Of a stretch of 64,000 bases of DNA, positions 1-9,444 are shown one piece after another; the stretch's first letter is position 1, and each line of letters begins with the position of its first letter. Below the pieces are notes generated by a model. The model worked only from the letters and a program-made list of their open reading frames with translations. It was not told where the DNA came from and ran no database searches. Source of the DNA: Anatilimnocola aggregata (GTDB lineage: Bacteria > Planctomycetota > Planctomycetia > Pirellulales > Pirellulaceae); contig NZ_CP036274.1 in NCBI RefSeq assembly GCF_007747655.1, positions 6,076,001-6,140,000 on the forward strand, given 5' to 3'. The translations under genes and the position numbers were made by a program.

Positions 1-87
1 GCTGGGGACTGCCCCGGGAGCACGTTCGCGTCCGTCACCTGGATTGCTTGGCCCCGATATTTGTTGATAGGAAATGCGGTCTGACAT
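1..87 (-). CDS. N-terminal fragment of an unidentified protein (runs off left edge)
   Basis: An open frame starts with ATG at 87 and reads leftwards without a stop to the edge, giving 29 residues beginning MSDRISYQQISGPSNPGDGR. A good ribosome binding site (AAGGA, 5 nt spacing) precedes the ATG on the minus strand, which is the main reason to believe it. The visible part is hydrophilic and has no signal peptide. It is divergent from ohr, so 88-294 would hold both promoters. I do not recognise the family. Confidence 0.45.
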   Translation of the reverse strand, partial: MSDRISYQQISGPSNPGDGRERAPGAVPS

Positions 88-294
88 GGAAGTCCTTTCG
101 TAGGAGGCTCAGGAATCATAGGCGCGGGTAAATGCTGCGGCAAATTGGACTGAGATGAGGAAGAAGAGCGTCCCGTTGGCTACTGCCGCAAGCGGGACAT
201 TCCGCGAACTGCTTGTAAGATGGGCCGCGGCCACCGGTAATCACTGACAGTTACCAGTGTCGAATTCAGTCAGTTATTTGCGAAGGAGCCTGTC

Positions 295-711
295 ATGTCT
301 CAACTAGAGAAAGTCCTCTACACCGCCAAGACACACACGACCGGTGGCCGCGACGGCGCGTCGCGCAGTTCGGACGGACGTCTCGAAGTCACACTGTCGT
401 CGCCCGGCGCTGCAGGCACGGGCACAAATCCGGAACAGCTATTTGCGGCTGGTTGGTCGGCCTGCTTCATCGGGGCAATGGGAGTGGCTGCCAGCAAGCT
501 GAAAGTAACCCTGCCAGCTGAGCGGGCCATCGATGCCGAGGTCGATCTCGGGTTGGTCGATGGCGGTTATCAACTTCGCGCTCGTTTGAACGTCAGTTTG
601 CCAGGCTTAGATCGGGCCGTGGCGCAGGCGATCGTCGACGCGGCCCATCAGATCTGCCCCTATTCCAAGGCGACACGGGGCAACATCGATGTGGCGATCA
701 CACTTGTCTAA
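295..711 (+). CDS. ohr: Organic hydroperoxide resistance protein (Ohr, OsmC family)
   Basis: A 138-residue cytoplasmic thiol peroxidase that reduces organic hydroperoxides. The two family cysteines are present, Cys57 in WSACF and Cys121 in CPYSKAT, as is the conserved Arg19 in TTGGRDG. Length is the usual one for Ohr (about 140) and the N-terminal YTAKTHTTGGRDG block favours Ohr over OsmC. A strong Shine-Dalgarno AAGGAG at 283-288 lies 6 nt before the ATG. No adjacent MarR-type OhrR regulator is seen, so regulation is unknown from this window. Confidence 0.95.
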   Translation: MSQLEKVLYTAKTHTTGGRDGASRSSDGRLEVTLSSPGAAGTGTNPEQLFAAGWSACFIGAMGVAASKLKVTLPAERAIDAEVDLGLVDGGYQLRARLNVSLPGLDRAVAQAIVDAAHQICPYSKATRGNIDVAITLV

Positions 712-750
712 TGACGAAATAGGTCGCAGGAAATGGAAACAAGGTTGGAG

Positions 751-1350
751 CTACAACGACTCCAGCCAGTCGAGCAGCAAGGTGGGTTCAGCGAGCGAGC
801 GCAGCACGAGGTCCGCTCCTTCGCGATTTTCGTAAGTGTGCGGATCGACTTCGCCCGTGAGCAACACGGTTCGCGCGCCGGCGGCACGGCCGCACTCAAT
901 ATCGAAGCGATAGTCGCCGATCATCACAACTTCTGCGGGGTGCACCTGCCACTCGCGGCAGATTTTTTCGATGGGCCACGGATGTGGTTTCACGGGACCA
1001 TCGTCGCGGGTGATGACCTGCGGAAAGTGGAGTCCCACCCCGCGCAGGGTTGCCTCGGTCACCGGCCGGCTGTTGCGGGTGACGATGGCCTGGTGCCATT
1101 GCCGCACTTTCACGGCATGGAGCAGGTCCGCGACGCCGGGCAGCAACTGAGAGCGGGCTGCACCCTCGCGTTCGTGCCGGTCGAGAATTTCCTTACAACG
1201 GGCCGCATGATCTGGGGGTAATTTTGTGAGCGCTTCGAGAATCGCCATCTCTGGCGGTAACTGCATTTCTTCGCGCATCAGATCGAAATCGAGCCGCGAG
1301 TCGACAAGCGTGCCATCGAGATCGAAAATCACACCACGAATTGCCGGCAC
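751..1350 (-). CDS. HAD-superfamily hydrolase, phosphoglycolate phosphatase-like
   Basis: A 199-residue haloacid dehalogenase-type phosphatase. Motif I is FDLDGTLVD with the nucleophile and acid at Asp10/Asp12, motif II is the Thr in IVTRNS, motif III the Lys in GPVKPHP, and motif IV is IGDYRFDIECG. The cap is helical and inserted after motif I, as in phosphoglycolate and beta-phosphoglucomutase-type members. The substrate cannot be read from the sequence. Its 3' end faces the 3' end of ohr with about 40 bases between them. Confidence 0.88.
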   Translation of the reverse strand: MPAIRGVIFDLDGTLVDSRLDFDLMREEMQLPPEMAILEALTKLPPDHAARCKEILDRHEREGAARSQLLPGVADLLHAVKVRQWHQAIVTRNSRPVTEATLRGVGLHFPQVITRDDGPVKPHPWPIEKICREWQVHPAEVVMIGDYRFDIECGRAAGARTVLLTGEVDPHTYENREGADLVLRSLAEPTLLLDWLESL

Positions 1351-2078
1351 GTCACAAAATCCTCGCTCAGAATGCTCTCACTTAGTAAGCGATCTATTGT
1401 AGCCAACTGGCAAGATTGTTGGCTGAGTGCAACCAACGCATGCAACGCGAATTGAATAACTTTCCGAATGCGCTGTTGGAGAGCAGTGATTCTCCAGCTG
1501 GCAACGCTAGTTGCCGGATTTGAGCGGCGTGGCTCGCCCGGGCCAAAATAGCACGAAAACTTTCAGCCAAATGTTATTGACAAGTAGTCACGACATAGCA
1601 ATAACTTAACTGGCTGTTTGGCAACCTGGTGGAAGGGGCGTGACTGCGCGGCAAAAACGTTGCGCGTCGTCGCGAGGCATCTGTTCTTGTCATTCGTGGC
1701 AAGCAACGAATCGCCGCGCGTGCGGCACAGAGTTTCATCCATGGGGTTTTTCAACAAACAGGATGAATTCGGAATTGGAAAGTTGGCGCAATTCATTGCT
1801 GTGAAACAGCTTGCTGACAATCTCGCAAAAGGGGGGTGTTGATAAACCTCGTGGTACTACGCCGCGGCTGAATAGCCGACAACAATTGTTCGGCGAGCCC
1901 GACCGCAATCGAGGGGGTGTTCAACAATCGGAGCCATTATTGGGCGGAAAACAGCGTAACTATCGTGTTTCCGCAAGATTTGCTACTAACAATGAGACGG
2001 ATTGTTGAACATTCACGTTTTTTTAGAACGCGTGAGAGCAATTTCCCGAATCCGATTTGAATGCCCGCGGGCGAGGCA
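1351..2078. other. Long intergenic region holding a diverged dihairpin repeat
   Basis: Between the start of the HAD gene and the stop of the UDP-glucuronate decarboxylase gene there are about 730 bases in which no open frame shows a ribosome site or recognisable protein. The right half holds a diverged copy of the dihairpin repeat (1919-2010), a further partial G-run (about 1829-1840) and a short palindrome at 1875-1894 (GCCGACAACAATTGTTCGGC). Confidence 0.6.
1919..2010 (+). repeat. Dihairpin repeat, copy A (diverged)
   Basis: Two 27-nt units, 1919-1945 and 1984-2010, are separated by 38 nt. Each unit has 10-nt arms around a 7-nt loop. Pairing is imperfect here (core AACAAT/ATTGTT kept in the second unit). 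The linker aligns with those of copies B and D through GCGTAAC..TCG.GTTTCCG. A G-run (GGGGGTG) precedes the first unit as in the other copies. Copy A is the most decayed of the four. Confidence 0.7.
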
Positions 2079-3047
2079 TTAATAGTTCGGTGTCGGCGGG
2101 CGGTAGTGGGTCAGGTCGATGTTGCGGAACCATTCGATGGTCTTTTGCAGACCTTCGCGCAGGCTGATGGTGGGTTGCCAGCCGAGTTTGGCGAGGGCCA
2201 GCCCGATGTCGGGGCGGCGGCGGGTTGGATCGTCGGCAGGCAGGGGTTCGTGAATGATTTTGGAAGTCGAGCCGGTGAGTTGCAGCACCAGTTCGGCCAG
2301 TTCGCGAACGGTGAACTCGTCGGGGTTGCCGAGGTTGACCGGGCCGATGAAATCGTCGGGGCCTTCCATCATGCGGATCATGCCGTCGATCAGGTCGTCG
2401 CGATAGCAGAACGAGCGGGTCTGCTGGCCATTGCCAAAGAGGGTAATGTCTTCGCCCTGCAGCGCCTGGCGGATGAAGTTCGAGACGACGCGGCCATCGA
2501 ACGGGTGCATCCGCGGGCCGTAGGTGTTAAAGATGCGAACAATGCGAATGTTGATGCGGTTCACACGGTGATAGTCCATGAACAGCGCTTCGGCGGCTCG
2601 TTTGCCTTCGTCGTAACAAGCGCGCGGACCGATGGGGTTCACACTGCCGCGATAATCTTCGCGCTGGGGATGTACTTCAGGGTCGCCATAGACTTCGCTG
2701 GTCGAAGCTTGCAGCACTTTGGCCCGACAACGTCGAGCCATGCCGAGAACGTTGATCGCCCCCATCACGGATGTCTTCAGTGTCTTGATGGGATTGAACT
2801 GATAGTGTCCCGGTGCGGCGGGGCAGGCAAGGTTGTAAATTTCGTCGACCTCGAGCCAGAACGGCAAGGTGACATCGTGCCGGATCAGGTCGAAGTTGGT
2901 TCGCCCGAGCAGGTGCGTGATGTTGCTCTTCTGGCTCGTAAAGAAGTTATCGAGGCAGATGACATCGTGGCCGAGTTCCACCAGCCGTTCGCATAAATGC
3001 GAACCGAGAAACCCAGCCCCACCAGTGACGAGAATGCGCTTAATCAT
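2079..3047 (-). CDS. UDP-glucuronate decarboxylase (UDP-xylose synthase), SDR family
   Basis: A 322-residue extended short-chain dehydrogenase that oxidises and decarboxylates UDP-glucuronate to UDP-xylose for surface polysaccharide synthesis. The NAD site GGAGFLG is at residues 9-15 and the catalytic Tyr145/Lys149 pair is in YDEGK. The [14 protein letters not shown] and FNTYGPRM blocks are typical of UXS rather than GalE or RmlB. The ATG at 3047 is chosen because the glycine motif begins 8 residues later; a longer frame to 3155 adds unrelated sequence. Other UDP-sugar epimerases of the same branch remain possible. Confidence 0.88.
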   Translation of the reverse strand: MIKRILVTGGAGFLGSHLCERLVELGHDVICLDNFFTSQKSNITHLLGRTNFDLIRHDVTLPFWLEVDEIYNLACPAAPGHYQFNPIKTLKTSVMGAINVLGMARRCRAKVLQASTSEVYGDPEVHPQREDYRGSVNPIGPRACYDEGKRAAEALFMDYHRVNRINIRIVRIFNTYGPRMHPFDGRVVSNFIRQALQGEDITLFGNGQQTRSFCYRDDLIDGMIRMMEGPDDFIGPVNLGNPDEFTVRELAELVLQLTGSTSKIIHEPLPADDPTRRRPDIGLALAKLGWQPTISLREGLQKTIEWFRNIDLTHYRPPTPNY

Positions 3048-3214
3048 AGAATGACGATCACCCGAATGACCCAGTCGGTTACTCCTGCCGTAATATAGGT
3101 CATCGTCGTTACGGTCGAGCGGATGGTGGTCGCACAGCAAAGATAACGGTTGCAACGAATAGTGGATGGCCGAGCATCGCGAACCGGATGACAGAGAAGG
3201 AATGATTGGAATTC

Positions 3215-4444
3215 ATGGACCAGCGGACCACTACGACTGCTTATCGCGCCCGCTGGGTTTTTCCTGTGGAAAGACCGCCGATTGAGCAGGGTGTGGTGAC
3301 GGTTGCCAATGGGCTGATCGTGGGCGTGGGCCAGCAGCCGGTTGAGGGAGCGGCCGTAGTTGACTTGGGTAATGTCGCGCTGTTGCCGGGGCTGATTAAC
3401 GCCCACACGCATTTGGAGTTCAGCCTGTTTAATCGGCCGTTCGGCCAGCGAGGAACCTCGTTCGCGACCTGGCTGAAGCAAGTGGTGGCCTGGCGACGCG
3501 AGCAGCCGGCGGTGCTTGGGCAAGAAGAGTGGGCGCTCGCGCAGGGGTTGAACGAAGTGCGAACGACAGCAACAGCGGCAATTGGCGAAATTGCTACGCC
3601 GTTGTTTTCTGACTGTTGGCGCAACCAGCCAACCGAACAGGCCGGCGTCATTTTTTTGGAGTTGCTAAGTTTGAATCCGGAGCGTGTGGCACCGCTCCTT
3701 AACCTGGCCGTGGAATTCACTCGCGGCACATGGGAAGGGAATCCGCAGCGAGGGTTAAGCCCGCATGCGCCTTACACGGTTCATCCCGAGTTGCTGGCCG
3801 GTGCAGTGGAACTATCCCGGGAACGACAAATTCCGCTGACGATGCATCTGGCCGAATCGCGGGAGGAACTGGAACTGCTGGATGCGCAGACTGGTCCACT
3901 CGTCGAACTGCTGCACAATCTGGCCGCCTGGTATCCCGAGTCCTTACGGAAAGGTACTCGGCCTCTCGACTACTTGCGCGTGCTCACCAATGCTCATCAT
4001 GCCCTGATCGCCCACGGCAATTATCTGCAGGCGGATGAGATTGCGTATGTGGCGGAACATCGCAAGCGGCTAACGGTTGTCTACTGCCCGCGCACGCAGG
4101 CTTATTTCGATCACGATCCGTATCCCCTGCTGCAAATGCTCCATGCGGGAGCGAGAGTGGCAGTGGGAACCGATTCGCGGGCGAGCAATCCCGATCTGTC
4201 GGTATGGAAGGAACTGCAACAGGTACGGACGACGCATGCAAACGTGTCGCCTGAGGTAATCCTAACCATGGGAACGATCGCCGGAGCAGAGGCGCTCGGC
4301 AAGCAAAGTCAGCACGGCACCCTATCGGTCGGCAAACGTGCGGAATTAACGATAATTCAATTGCCGAATGAACATGGCGATGCCTACGAAGCGCTCTTCT
4401 CCGGTGAGCAGATTACTCATCCGATTTATCGAACAGGATGCTGA
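3215..4444 (+). CDS. Amidohydrolase, TRZ/ATZ (deaminase-like) family
   Basis: A metal-dependent amidohydrolase of about 409 residues. Metal and catalytic motifs appear in order: HTHLE after LLPGLINA, HAPYTVHPE, MHLAESREE, AHGNYL and VGTDSRASNPDLS. This order matches the cytosine/adenosine-type deaminases, including S-adenosylhomocysteine, chlorohydrolase and aminodeoxyfutalosine deaminases. A menaquinone-pathway role (MqnX-like) is possible in a planctomycete but unproven. The ATG at 3215 follows a GAAGGA site; a TTG 9 bases upstream is also in frame. The last 32 bases overlap the 3' end of prs on the other strand. Confidence 0.82.
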   Translation: MDQRTTTTAYRARWVFPVERPPIEQGVVTVANGLIVGVGQQPVEGAAVVDLGNVALLPGLINAHTHLEFSLFNRPFGQRGTSFATWLKQVVAWRREQPAVLGQEEWALAQGLNEVRTTATAAIGEIATPLFSDCWRNQPTEQAGVIFLELLSLNPERVAPLLNLAVEFTRGTWEGNPQRGLSPHAPYTVHPELLAGAVELSRERQIPLTMHLAESREELELLDAQTGPLVELLHNLAAWYPESLRKGTRPLDYLRVLTNAHHALIAHGNYLQADEIAYVAEHRKRLTVVYCPRTQAYFDHDPYPLLQMLHAGARVAVGTDSRASNPDLSVWKELQQVRTTHANVSPEVILTMGTIAGAEALGKQSQHGTLSVGKRAELTIIQLPNEHGDAYEALFSGEQITHPIYRTGC

Positions 4445-5369
4445 TCGATTGGTCGTGGTGAATCCGCTTAATGGCTTCGGCCAAGAGCGGGGCAACCGAA
4501 AGAACTTGCAAATTCGGCAGTCGCTTTTCTGCGGGTACGGGAACGGTATCGCAGACGGCCAGCGTGGTGATCTTCGAGTCTCTGATCTTTTCGATAGCCT
4601 TACCACAGAGCACGCCGTGAGTAGCCGCCACGAAGATTTCGCGAGCTCCCGCTTCGTGTACGCGGGCGGCAGCACCGCAGATCGAACCGCCGGTGGTGAT
4701 CATGTCGTCGAACATGAATGCGACCTTTCCCTCAATGGGACCGCCGATGATGTGTTCCTGGCGAGTCTCCATGGCGTTATCGCGGCGCTTATCGACGATC
4801 GCTAACTTGCCACCCATCCGCTTCGCATATCCGAGAGCCCGCTTGATGCTGCCCACATCGGGACTGACGACGACTCGCTCACCTTCGCCAAACGGCAGTG
4901 ACGAAGCAAACTCTTGCAGCACCGGTGCGGCGTAAAGATTATCGACCGGGCAATCGAAAAAGCCCTGAATCTGCGGCGAATGGAGGTCCATCGTCAGTAC
5001 GCGGTCGGCACCAGCGCGGGTGATGAGATTCGCCACGAGCTTGGCGGTGATCGGTACGCGCCCTTCGTCTTTGCGGTCTTGCCGGGCATAACCAAAGTAA
5101 GGAATGACCGCTGTAATGCGTTCGGCCGAAGCCCGCTTACAGCTGTCGATCATGATTAGGAGTTCCATCAAGTTGTCGTTGACGGGTGGGCAGGTGGGCT
5201 GCACCAGAAAGATATCGCGGCCGCGAATGTCTTCTTCGATCTTGCAGAAGTTTTCGCCGTCCGGAAACTTGCCCAGCGTGATTTCGGCCAGCGGCAAATG
5301 CAGAAAATTGCAAATGCTCTTGGCCAAAGGTCGGTTGGCCTGGCCGGAAAAGATCTTCAGTTCACGCAT
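4413..5369 (-). CDS. prs: Ribose-phosphate pyrophosphokinase
   Basis: A 318-residue PRPP synthase, making 5-phosphoribosyl diphosphate from ribose 5-phosphate and ATP for nucleotide, histidine and tryptophan synthesis. The sequence carries the catalytic flexible loop around YARQDRK, the metal-binding DLHSPQIQGFF, VVSPDVGSIKRA and the PRPP loop FDDMITTGGS. Length is standard for class I enzymes. It follows dapA on the same strand, and the 142-bp inverted-repeat unit occupies the spacer just upstream of its ATG, so its leader is unusual. Confidence 0.97.
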   Translation of the reverse strand: MRELKIFSGQANRPLAKSICNFLHLPLAEITLGKFPDGENFCKIEEDIRGRDIFLVQPTCPPVNDNLMELLIMIDSCKRASAERITAVIPYFGYARQDRKDEGRVPITAKLVANLITRAGADRVLTMDLHSPQIQGFFDCPVDNLYAAPVLQEFASSLPFGEGERVVVSPDVGSIKRALGYAKRMGGKLAIVDKRRDNAMETRQEHIIGGPIEGKVAFMFDDMITTGGSICGAAARVHEAGAREIFVAATHGVLCGKAIEKIRDSKITTLAVCDTVPVPAEKRLPNLQVLSVAPLLAEAIKRIHHDQSISILFDKSDE

Positions 5370-5377
5370 TGTTTTGG

Positions 5378-5519
5378 TTAGCCCGACGCGTCAGCGAGGG
5401 AGAGGTGAATTAAACCGCTGCGACGTTGAGGGCGTTCTTAAATGGATCGAGAGACAAGGAACGAGAGATGTCAGATAGACGCGAAATTGCATTTCACCCT
5501 CGCTAACGCGTCGGGCTAA
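5378..5519. repeat. 142-bp unit bounded by 23-bp inverted repeats (REPIN-like)
   Basis: The left arm at 5378-5400 (TTAGCCCGACGCGTCAGCGA then GGG) is the reverse complement of the right arm at 5497-5519 except for one base. The interior of about 96 bases has no open frame. The unit fills nearly the whole spacer between dapA (stop at 5526) and prs (start at 5369). Two inverted arms around a short interior is the layout of REP doublets; no transposase is nearby. Confidence 0.85.
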
Positions 5520-5525
5520 ATGGGT

Positions 5526-6413
5526 TTACAGCAGCCCGTAGTTGACCAAGGTTTGCTTCAGCTTGGTCTCGCCCGCGGCATCGAGGGGCGTCATTGGCAA
5601 ACGCAATTCGCCCGTGTCGCGCCCGAGCATCTTCATGGCTGCCTTAAGTGGAATTGGATTGGTAGAGAGGCCCAGCATGTCGCGACACAGGTGGAACAGC
5701 TTGTGGTGCCACTTCTCGGCTCCCTTGGTATCGCCCTGGGAATAAGCGTTGAGCAGGGCGAGCATATCCTTGGGGACGATGTTGCCGACCACGGAGATGA
5801 CACCTTCGCCACCGACCGAGAGGAGTGGCAGCGTCAGGCTGTCGTCGCCACTGAGAATCGTGAGATCGGTGCTGCTGAGAATCTGCGAGGCTTGGTCGAG
5901 CGAGCCGGTGGCTTCTTTCACACAGGTGATGTTCGGCAATGTGGCCAGACGAACGAACGTTTCAGGCTCAATGTTCTTGCCAGTGCGGCCCGGAATGTTG
6001 TAGACGCAAATCGGAATACCTACTTGCTCCGCTACAGCCTTGTAATGTTGGAAGAAACCTTCCTGCGTCGGCTTGTTGTAGTAGGGAGCTACCATCAGTG
6101 CGGCGTCAGCACCTTCCTTGGCGGCCCACTTGGTCAGGCGCAGCGCTTCGGCCGTGCTGTTGGAACCGGTTCCCGGCATCACTTTGCAGCGGCCGCGGGC
6201 CGTTTGCACGACGATGGAAATGACCCGCTCGTGTTCTTCGTGCGAGAGGGTGGGGGATTCGCCGGTGGTGCCAACCGGGCAGAGCCCGTGAGTGCCGGCC
6301 GCGATTTGAAACTCGACCTGCTCCTTGAGCTTGGCTTCGTCCAATTGGCCATTCTTAAGAGGGGTGGTAATCGCAACCCACAAACCTGCAAACGCCGAAC
6401 CTTTCCGCGCCAT
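5526..6413 (-). CDS. dapA: 4-hydroxy-tetrahydrodipicolinate synthase
   Basis: A 295-residue class I aldolase condensing pyruvate with aspartate semialdehyde in the lysine/diaminopimelate pathway. The family motif [10 protein letters not shown] follows GLCPV, the Tyr of VYNIPGRTG is the catalytic proton relay, and the Schiff-base Lys is in CVKEATGS. The ATG at 6413 gives the usual DapA length; the longer frame from 6551 adds a 46-residue basic extension with no counterpart in the family. Other DapA-superfamily lyases share these motifs, but the overall match favours DapA. Confidence 0.9.
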   Translation of the reverse strand: MARKGSAFAGLWVAITTPLKNGQLDEAKLKEQVEFQIAAGTHGLCPVGTTGESPTLSHEEHERVISIVVQTARGRCKVMPGTGSNSTAEALRLTKWAAKEGADAALMVAPYYNKPTQEGFFQHYKAVAEQVGIPICVYNIPGRTGKNIEPETFVRLATLPNITCVKEATGSLDQASQILSSTDLTILSGDDSLTLPLLSVGGEGVISVVGNIVPKDMLALLNAYSQGDTKGAEKWHHKLFHLCRDMLGLSTNPIPLKAAMKMLGRDTGELRLPMTPLDAAGETKLKQTLVNYGLL

Positions 6414-6681
6414 AACCACATCCACCTTAGAAGATCGCCAGCTTCGTAAAAATCGCTCTCGTCGGTTGGACTGATTGGTAAGCCAGTTCGGCCACTTTGG
6501 TCGTACCGCGAGCAAACGATCATGATAGCGCCCGCAGGCGGAAGTTCGCAATGGGCAGACTGAGCGTGCGGGCCTTGTCGCTGGCTTTCAACGGCCCGGT
6601 GCGTAGGCTATTCTGGGGGCACTTACAGAACCCTGCCGGAACGCATGTTTTGGCCGCTGAAGAAGTTGGGAGCCTGCCTCA

Positions 6682-7686
6682 ATGATTTTTGATCTGCTAC
6701 TTCTCGCGCAAGATGGTGTGCCGCCAGCCGGCGACGGCGCTTGGTTCTTTTGGACGGTCATGGCCATCGTCGTGGTCACCGGCTTCATTCTGCTCATTGC
6801 CGCCATCTCGTTCGCCGCCTTCGGCAAGATCTGGTTTCAGGCTTACATGTCGGACGCCGACGTGAGCATGCTCGCCTTGGTCGGCATGTGGTTCCGGCAG
6901 GTCAATATGCGAATCGTCGTGCAAGCCAAGATCATGGCCGCCCAAGCCGGGTTGGATATCAACCGCCGCACAGGCATCAGCACCGCCCGCGTCGAAGCCC
7001 ACTATCTGGCAGGCGGTAACGTGATGAACGTCATCCACGCTATCATCGCCGCCCACCGCGCGGGAATTCCCCTTGATTTCGATCAGGCAGCTGCCATCGA
7101 CCTTGCCGGCCGCGATGTGCTTGATGCAGTCCGCACGAGCGTGCATCCCAAAGTCATCGACTGCCCCGACCCGCGCCGCAGCGGCAACGATACTCTGGCA
7201 GCCGTCGCCAAAGATGGCATTGAACTCCGCGTAAAGGCCCGCGTCACCGTGCGCACGAATCTTGCCCGCCTGATCGGTGGTGCAACGGAAGACACTGTGA
7301 TTGCTCGCGTCGGTGAAGGGATCATCACCTCGATTGGTTCGTCAGCTACCCATAAAGATGTGCTCGCCAATCCGAACCGCATTTCCAAAGCGGTGCTCGA
7401 TCGCGGGCTGGACAATCAAACCGCTTTCGAAATCGTGTCGATCGACATTGCCCACGTGGTCGTTGGTCAAAACATCGGTGCTCGCTTGCAAGCCGATGCT
7501 GCGGAAGCGGATACACGCGTCGCCCGCGCTTTGGCAGAACAACGTCGCAGCGAAGCCGTAGCCCACGAGCAGGAAATGAAAGCCAAAGTCGCCGAAAATC
7601 GGGCGGCACTCGTCGAAGCAGAAGCCCAGGTACCGCTGGCAATGGCCACGGCATTCCAAAAGGGAAATCTGTCGACGGCGAACTGA
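6682..7686 (+). CDS. floA: Flotillin-like protein FloA (UPF0365)
   Basis: A 334-residue membrane-scaffold protein. An N-terminal hydrophobic segment (about residues 23-48) is followed by an SPFH-like region containing [10 protein letters not shown], then [18 protein letters not shown] and [15 protein letters not shown], all characteristic of FloA. The C-terminal Ala/Glu-rich stretch ([19 protein letters not shown]) is predicted coiled coil. In other bacteria FloA organises functional membrane microdomains. No NfeD partner gene lies next to it here, although many floA genes are paired with one. Confidence 0.93.
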   Translation: MIFDLLLLAQDGVPPAGDGAWFFWTVMAIVVVTGFILLIAAISFAAFGKIWFQAYMSDADVSMLALVGMWFRQVNMRIVVQAKIMAAQAGLDINRRTGISTARVEAHYLAGGNVMNVIHAIIAAHRAGIPLDFDQAAAIDLAGRDVLDAVRTSVHPKVIDCPDPRRSGNDTLAAVAKDGIELRVKARVTVRTNLARLIGGATEDTVIARVGEGIITSIGSSATHKDVLANPNRISKAVLDRGLDNQTAFEIVSIDIAHVVVGQNIGARLQADAAEADTRVARALAEQRRSEAVAHEQEMKAKVAENRAALVEAEAQVPLAMATAFQKGNLSTAN

Positions 7687-7723
7687 TCTAGAATAAAGTA
7701 CTCCCACCGCTGAGGATGCTCCC

Positions 7724-9406
7724 ATGCTTGCCTGGCTGTTGCTCGCTGCTACGTTCTCGGGCGAACTTGTCCCAGCAGATGTGGCGTTGCTCGAGACTTT
7801 TCGTGACGAGTTTGTACTAATCACGCCGGGATCAGGAAAGTTTCCCGCCGACGAGAAGGTTAAAGAACCGTTTGCCATTTCACGGTACGAAGTGACCCAA
7901 AACGTTTGGGGCGTCGCGCTCGGCAAGAATCCCAGCGAATGGAAAGGTGAACGCAACTCTTGCGAACGTTTCGATTTTCAGGAAGCGAAGCATTTTTGCG
8001 AACGCATTACTTCGGAACTCCGTAATCGAAAGCTGATCGGTCCCAAGCAGGAGATAAGGCTCCCCACGTCTGACGAATGGAATTACGCAGCCGCGGCCGG
8101 CACTAAAACGAAATACTCCTTTGGCGATGATGAAAGCCAACTCGGGCAGTTTGGCTGGTTCCATGGAAATGCCGCGGGCAACGATCCCGTCGTCGGCGCC
8201 AAGAAGCCGAATGATTGGGGCCTCTACGACGTGCATGGCTATTTGTGGGAATGGTGTACCACCGAAGCTGGGCCCGTGCTGCGAGGTGGTAGTTGGACCG
8301 ATCCGGCCGACCAATTGGCAACGGCAATTGTGAAAAAGGTTGCCCCAGAAACGCGCGGCCCGCACATTGGTCTGCGCTGTGTGCTCGCAGGCGAAGGGAT
8401 TACCACAGCGAAGTTCGTTGCCGTGGCCGAACCGATGAAAGGCGTTTTCGCGCCGGTAAAACAACGGGCGATTATCCCAGAAACGTCCAAGCTGGAAAAA
8501 CTATGGGCCGAGGGTGAATTCACCGAAGGTCCAGCGACCGCGCCCGATGGCTCCATTTTGTTTTCGGATATCGGCACGAAGATTTTTCGCTTCGACCCGA
8601 CGACCAAACAAACGAAGCTCTTTCGCGAACCCAGTGGCCGGAGCAATGGCTTGCTGTTCGATGCCAGTGGCCGGCTGATTGCCTGCGAAGGAGCCAACAC
8701 TGGCGGCAATCGACGGATTTCGATCACCACGGGCATTCAGGGGGCGACCGACGGCAAGATTGAAACACTGGCAGACAACTTTGAAGGGAAGCGTTTCAAT
8801 AGCCCGAATGACTTGGCCATTGATGGTCAGGGGCGCACCTATTTCACCGATCCACGTTACGTCGGTGACGATCCGCGCGATCTGGATTTTGAAGCAGTCT
8901 TCATCGTCGACGCGCCAACTGCTGGAAAAAAGAGCAACGTCCGCGTGGCCACTCGCGAAGTGCAAAAGCCGAATGGAATTCTGGTTTCAGCAGATGGTAA
9001 GACGGTCTTCATCGCCGACAACAATCCCAAGGGTAACGTGCAACTGGTGGCGATGAGCGTCGAGCCTGATGGCAAGCTCGCCGACAAACGGGTGCTGTTC
9101 GATTTCGTCAGCGGCCGCGGCATCGATGGCATGACGCTCGACAAAGCGGGCAATATCTACGCCACGGCTGGCACCGGCAAAAAAGCAGGAATCTACGTGT
9201 TCTCGTCCAGCGGCGAGCATCTGGCGTTTATCGCCACTCCTGGTGACCCGACCAATTGCACCTTCGGCGCGAACCAAAATGAAGGTGCTTACCTCTATAT
9301 CACCGCCTCGACCGGACCGAAGAACAATGGCCAGGATCCCAAGTTCGGGTTGTTTCGCATCTTGCTGCCGGTGCAAGGTCAACACGTAGTGAAGTTGATG
9401 CCGTGA
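7724..9406 (+). CDS. Secreted SUMF1 domain fused to SMP-30/gluconolactonase propeller
   Basis: A 560-residue two-domain protein with an N-terminal hydrophobic signal-like segment (LAWLLLAATFSG). Residues about 30-225 are a formylglycine-generating-enzyme-like (SUMF1) fold, shown by ISRYEVTQNVWG, RLPTSDEWNYAAAAGT, NDWGLYDVHGYLWEW, VLRGGSW and GLRCV. Residues about 260-560 are a six-bladed SMP-30/gluconolactonase type propeller, shown by EGPATAPDGSILFSD, NSPNDLAIDGQGRTYFTDP and KPNGILVSADGKTVFIADN. The propeller would act on lactones or sugar acids in the periplasm. The SUMF1 half is probably not a sulfatase activator, as no sulfatase is adjacent. Confidence 0.85.
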   Translation: MLAWLLLAATFSGELVPADVALLETFRDEFVLITPGSGKFPADEKVKEPFAISRYEVTQNVWGVALGKNPSEWKGERNSCERFDFQEAKHFCERITSELRNRKLIGPKQEIRLPTSDEWNYAAAAGTKTKYSFGDDESQLGQFGWFHGNAAGNDPVVGAKKPNDWGLYDVHGYLWEWCTTEAGPVLRGGSWTDPADQLATAIVKKVAPETRGPHIGLRCVLAGEGITTAKFVAVAEPMKGVFAPVKQRAIIPETSKLEKLWAEGEFTEGPATAPDGSILFSDIGTKIFRFDPTTKQTKLFREPSGRSNGLLFDASGRLIACEGANTGGNRRISITTGIQGATDGKIETLADNFEGKRFNSPNDLAIDGQGRTYFTDPRYVGDDPRDLDFEAVFIVDAPTAGKKSNVRVATREVQKPNGILVSADGKTVFIADNNPKGNVQLVAMSVEPDGKLADKRVLFDFVSGRGIDGMTLDKAGNIYATAGTGKKAGIYVFSSSGEHLAFIATPGDPTNCTFGANQNEGAYLYITASTGPKNNGQDPKFGLFRILLPVQGQHVVKLMP

Positions 9407-9444
9407 GTGCAGAGACTTGAGCCCTCCACACCACTTTTGAGTCG

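Noticed and set aside
2061-2996. 311-residue plus-strand frame over the UDP-glucuronate decarboxylase gene
   Set aside because: Antisense shadow of a well-supported SDR gene.
5520-6449. 309-residue plus-strand frame over dapA
   Set aside because: Antisense shadow; dapA motifs are unmistakable on the minus strand.
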